From contig NZ_JAGGOI010000027.1 in assembly GCF_018614585.1 (NCBI RefSeq), positions 1 to 64,000 of the forward strand: a DNA stretch of 64,000 nt, in the 5' to 3' direction. The notes below the pieces were generated by a model. That model was not told the DNA's origin, made no database searches, and saw only the letters and a program-made list of their open reading frames with translations. Shown in pieces: positions 61,186-64,000 of the stretch (the stretch's first letter is position 1; each line of letters opens with the position of its first letter). The translations under genes were made by a program, and so were the position numbers. The stretch is from Streptomyces sp. ISL-1 (GTDB lineage Bacteria; Actinomycetota; Actinomycetes; Streptomycetales; Streptomycetaceae).

Positions 61186-61455
61186 GTGGACATCACTTCG
61201 ACCCCGACCGAACTGGATCTGCGCGCAACTGTCGCGCCCCTGTTGGGCGTCGAGCCCGACGCACTCGAACCGGACGCCAACCTGGTCGTCCTCGGACTCA
61301 GTTCGCTGGAGATCATGCGGCTGGTCAGCCGCTGGCGCAAGAACAGGATCCCGGTCGAGTTCGACGCGCTGGTCGCCACGCCGACGCTGACCGGCTGGCT
61401 CGCGCACTTCGACGCCATCGCACCGTCCTCGCCGACCGAGCCCGGGGTGGCGTGA
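61186..61455 (+). CDS. Free aryl carrier protein
   Basis: 89 residues; GTG start one base after the ligase stop. ArCP-type sequence: NLVVLGLSSLEIMRLVSRWRK places Ser40 at the pantetheine site (G-x-S-S-L-E, as in the ArCP tail of isochorismatases). Overlaps the amidohydrolase start. Likely receives the ligase's arenoyl-AMP. Confidence 0.88.
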   Translation: MDITSTPTELDLRATVAPLLGVEPDALEPDANLVVLGLSSLEIMRLVSRWRKNRIPVEFDALVATPTLTGWLAHFDAIAPSSPTEPGVA

Positions 61456-62939
61456 TGAGCGTGCTCTTGATCAACGGTGGCACCGTCTACACCGCGGACG
61501 CCCAGGAGTCCGTACACGCCCGCGGTGCGGTGCTGATCGTGGACGACAAGATCGCCGCGGTCGGCAGCGCGGCCGAGGTCGCCAAGGCGGTCGCCGCGCT
61601 CGACCCCGCGCGCAAGGCCGAGCTGAGCACGATCGACGCGGGCCGGATGATGGTCCTGCCCGGATTCGTCAACGCGCACTGGCACGAGATGTTCGCCATG
61701 CGCTTCCCGATGCGCGGCGCGCTGCGCCCCGTCTCCGACCGCGACGACCAGGCCGCGTTCATGGGCGCCGGCGGCGACATGCACCAGATCTCCGCGGTCT
61801 TCGACTCGTTCGACGGGCTGATCGACGGCCTCACCCCGGACGAGGCGCAGGCGATCGCCGAGTACTCGATGTGGACCCAGCTGCGCGGCGGCGTGACCAC
61901 GCTCGGCGACATGGGCTCGCTCAACCGCCCGCACTCCATGGTCGCCGCGGCCCAGCGGCTGGGCATCCGGTTCTCGGCGAGCACCTGGGCGAGCGACGCG
62001 GTCTGCCCGCCGGGGCAGGACCGGTTCGTGCGCACCACGGACGCCGACACGGTGCTGGCGACGTTCGACTCGCTGCTGCAGCTGGTCGGCAAGGACACCA
62101 CCGGGCGGATCAGATGCCGTCCGAGCATCGCCTACGTCACCAATATGACCGACGAGCTGGCGCGCGGCATGGCCGAACTGGCTGCCGCGCACGACCTCGG
62201 CTTCGCGACGCACGTCGGCGCGCTGCGCAACGAGGTCGAGCTGATGCGCACGTACTACGGCGAGACGGGCGTGCGCCGGCTGGCCGAACTCGGCCTCGTC
62301 GACGAGCGGTTGATGGCGGGCCACTGCGCCTTCCTCGACGAGCAGGAGCAGAAGCTCATGCTGGCCGCCCGCGCGCACATCAGCCACTCCCCCGGCAAGT
62401 ACGGGCCCTCGGGCGAGTCGTCGCTGACCGAGACCGGGGTCGTGCCGGCGCTGCGCAGGGCGGGCCTCGACGTGTCGCTGTCGACCGACGGCTCGTCGAT
62501 GCCGACCGCGGGCATCGCCGAGACGATGCGCGCCGCCTGGCAGATGTACAACGAGATGGGCGCCGACCAGACCGAGGTGCTGCCCAGCGACGCGCTGGCG
62601 ATGGCCACCAGGATCGCGGCGAAGGGCCTGCGCTGGGACGACGCGGTCGGCAGCCTCGAAGTCGGGAAGCAGGCCGACCTGGTGCTGATCCCGGCCGACG
62701 ACTGGCGCTATCTGCTCAACCCCCGCCCGCTCGAGGCCTTCCTGTGGCTGTCCGGGTCGGCCGATGTGGACACCGTGATCGTCGGCGGCCGCAGGCTGCT
62801 GTCCGGCGGCAAGGGAGTCGAGGTCCACGAGGCGGGACTGCGGGAGCGCTACCTCACCGCGCTCGGCGCGTTCACGACCCGCACCCTGAAAGTGCCCGCC
62901 GAGGTGGTCGGGCGCGTGCTCGGGCAGGTGGCCCGATGA
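61455..62939 (+). CDS. Amidohydrolase, benzoxazole-forming cyclase candidate
   Basis: 494 residues, ATG at 61455 overlapping the ACP stop (a GTG at 61452 is alternative). Amidohydrolase superfamily (TRZ/ATZ branch): first metal motif GFVNAHWHEMF (His75, His77), later ATHVGALRNE, AGHCAFLDEQE and LSTDGSSMP (metal His, His and Asp respectively), then C-terminal GSLEVGKQADLVLI. In nataxazole/A33853 biosynthesis the homologue (NatAM/BomN, from memory) catalyses the dehydrating closure of an ester to a benzoxazole instead of hydrolysis. The neighbours support the same role here. Confidence 0.87.
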   Translation: MSVLLINGGTVYTADAQESVHARGAVLIVDDKIAAVGSAAEVAKAVAALDPARKAELSTIDAGRMMVLPGFVNAHWHEMFAMRFPMRGALRPVSDRDDQAAFMGAGGDMHQISAVFDSFDGLIDGLTPDEAQAIAEYSMWTQLRGGVTTLGDMGSLNRPHSMVAAAQRLGIRFSASTWASDAVCPPGQDRFVRTTDADTVLATFDSLLQLVGKDTTGRIRCRPSIAYVTNMTDELARGMAELAAAHDLGFATHVGALRNEVELMRTYYGETGVRRLAELGLVDERLMAGHCAFLDEQEQKLMLAARAHISHSPGKYGPSGESSLTETGVVPALRRAGLDVSLSTDGSSMPTAGIAETMRAAWQMYNEMGADQTEVLPSDALAMATRIAAKGLRWDDAVGSLEVGKQADLVLIPADDWRYLLNPRPLEAFLWLSGSADVDTVIVGGRRLLSGGKGVEVHEAGLRERYLTALGAFTTRTLKVPAEVVGRVLGQVAR

Positions 62940-63724
62940 CCGCGCCGGCGGCAGCGGCGCTCTCCGGGGTCGCCGTGGTGACCGGGGCGGCAGGCGGAAT
63001 CGGGGCCGAGGTCGCCAGGGCACTGGTGGCGGCCGGGCTCCCGGTCGCGCTGCTGGACCGGGACATCCCGGCGCTGTGGGAGCTGGCGGCCGAGCTGGAC
63101 GCGGCGGGCGAAGGGGTGCTCGCCGTCGCCACCGACGTCACCGACAGCGCTGACGTGGACACCGCGGTGGCCAAGGTGGAGGGCGAACTCGGCCCGATCG
63201 CGTACCTCGTCAACGCCGCCGGCGTGCTGCGCAGCGGCCAGGCCGCCGAACTCACCGACGAGGAATGGGACATCACGTTCGCGGTCAACGCGGGCGGGGT
63301 GTTCCACACCAGCCGGGCCGTGGCCCGCAGGATGGTGCCGCGCCGCAGGGGGGCGATCGTGACGGTCGCGTCCAACGCGGCGGGAACGCCCAGGATGGCG
63401 ATGTCGGCGTACGCGGCCTCCAAGGCGGCGTCGGCGATGTTCACCAAGTGCCTCGGCCTGGAACTCGCCGGGCACGGCATCCGGTGCAACGTCGTCGCCC
63501 CCGGCTCGACCAGGACCCCGATGCTGACCGCGCTGCAGGGCGACGCCGCGGAACGCGCCTCGATCGCCGGGGTGCCCGACGCCTTCCGGCTCGGCATCCC
63601 GCTGCGCCGGATCGCGGAGCCCGCCCATATCGCCGACGCGGTGCTGTTCCTGCTCTCGGAGCGGGCGGCCCACATCACCATGCACGACCTGACCGTGGAC
63701 GGCGGCGCCGCGCTCGGTGCCTGA
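62936..63724 (+). CDS. DhbA/EntA-like short-chain dehydrogenase
   Basis: 262 residues, ATGA overlap with the previous gene. Rossmann motif TGAAGGIG (residues 16-23); catalytic Ser146, Tyr159 and Lys163 in VASNAAG and YAASK; C-terminal MHDLTVDGG. Resembles 2,3-dihydro-2,3-dihydroxybenzoate dehydrogenase. Next to a PhzD-like hydrolase it most likely oxidises 2,3-dihydro-3-hydroxyanthranilate to 3-hydroxyanthranilate using NAD+. Confidence 0.87.
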   Translation: MTAPAAAALSGVAVVTGAAGGIGAEVARALVAAGLPVALLDRDIPALWELAAELDAAGEGVLAVATDVTDSADVDTAVAKVEGELGPIAYLVNAAGVLRSGQAAELTDEEWDITFAVNAGGVFHTSRAVARRMVPRRRGAIVTVASNAAGTPRMAMSAYAASKAASAMFTKCLGLELAGHGIRCNVVAPGSTRTPMLTALQGDAAERASIAGVPDAFRLGIPLRRIAEPAHIADAVLFLLSERAAHITMHDLTVDGGAALGA

Positions 63725-63751
63725 CCGTCCCATGAGAAGAGGACACGCCCC

Positions 63752-64000
63752 GTGGCGATTGCGCCGATCGACTCCTATCCGATGCCGCGGCCCGTCGAAT
63801 TGCCGGCCAACACCGCAAGCTGGACCGTCGACACCCGCAGGGCCGTGCTGCTGGTGCACGACATGCAGCACTACTTCCTCGCCCCGTTCACCGAGGCCAC
63901 GCAGCCGCTGACCGACCTGCTCGCCAACGTCACCGCCCTTCGCACGCGCTGTGCGCAGCTGGGCATCCCGGTCGTCTACACCGCCCAGCCGGGCGGGATG
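63752..64000 (+). CDS. PhzD-like isochorismatase, 5' part
   Basis: The first 83 codons only; the gene runs off the window. GTG start with AGAGGA upstream. It reads IDSYPMPRPVELPANTASW then RAVLLVHDMQHYF with the catalytic Asp, and PVVYTAQPGGM. PhzD, the ADIC-hydrolysing member, has this opening. Expected product: trans-2,3-dihydro-3-hydroxyanthranilate. It cannot be seen whether a C-terminal ArCP domain follows, but the free ArCP upstream suggests not. Confidence 0.85.
   Translation, partial: MAIAPIDSYPMPRPVELPANTASWTVDTRRAVLLVHDMQHYFLAPFTEATQPLTDLLANVTALRTRCAQLGIPVVYTAQPGGM

Noticed and set aside
1..64000. tRNA, rRNA, oriC or riboswitch
   Set aside because: Reading both strands for acceptor/T-arm motifs, DnaA-box clusters and known riboswitch cores gave nothing convincing.

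Overview
The window is high-GC DNA with strong third-position G/C bias. It carries SARP/AfsR-type regulators, a LAXTG cell-wall anchor protein and stressosome genes. All of this points to a Streptomyces (or close relative) chromosome. I see no tRNA, rRNA, CRISPR array or origin.

Layout. (1) 0-7 kb is a worn accessory junction: a sortase substrate gene, stubs of a tyrosine integrase and a pterin dehydratase, an AT-richer membrane-protein gene, an IS256-family transposase with an overlapping passenger gene, a ~1 kb cassette bounded by near-perfect 25-bp inverted repeats around a RibD_C/DHFR-like gene, and a frameshifted transposase stub. (2) 6.9-12.7 kb (minus) is a six-gene, translationally coupled stressosome operon: rsbR-rsbS-rsbT-phosphatase (frameshifted)-histidine kinase-response regulator/PP2C. 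A GTATTG-N14-GGGTAA promoter resembling stress-sigma promoters lies upstream. (3) 12.9-22.7 kb holds ordinary genes: a class IV aminotransferase, small membrane proteins, a lipoprotein, a VOC protein, a SulP transporter coupled to a beta-carbonic anhydrase, and a MerR regulator divergent from a small heme-degrading-monooxygenase-like protein.

(4) 22.9-48.6 kb is a polyunsaturated-fatty-acid (PUFA)-type secondary lipid synthase locus. On the minus strand, in transcription order: a HTH-BTAD-NB-ARC regulator, a free ACP, PfaA-like KS-AT-3xACP-KR-DH, PfaC-like KS-CLF-AT-DH-DH, PfaD enoyl reductase, two acyl-CoA dehydrogenase-like flavoproteins, a Sfp-type phosphopantetheinyl transferase and a FAD-dependent oxidoreductase. 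A SARP regulator converges on it from the left. The flavoproteins are coupled to pfaD by 1-4 nt overlaps, so I infer the PUFA-type chain is further oxidised or desaturated.

(5) 48.8-64.0 kb is a second, abutting cluster: MFS exporter and divergent TetR, an iterative type I PKS of 6-methylsalicylate-synthase type and a PaaK-like ligase on the minus strand. Divergent from these on the plus strand are a KASIII-like acyltransferase, a DhbE-like AMP ligase, a small aryl carrier protein, an amidohydrolase, a DhbA-like dehydrogenase and a PhzD-like isochorismatase cut by the window end. This set matches what I recall of benzoxazole clusters (nataxazole, A33853): isochorismatase and SDR make 3-hydroxyanthranilate, ligase/carrier/KASIII join two arenes, and the amidohydrolase closes the benzoxazole, here probably capped with a 6-methylsalicyl unit. 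Palindromes of the form TTAGAC-N3-G(T/G)CTAA occur both beside the TetR gene and in the 58.3-58.5 kb divergent promoter, which suggests TetR controls both. ADIC synthase and DAHP synthase genes would be expected just beyond base 64,000.
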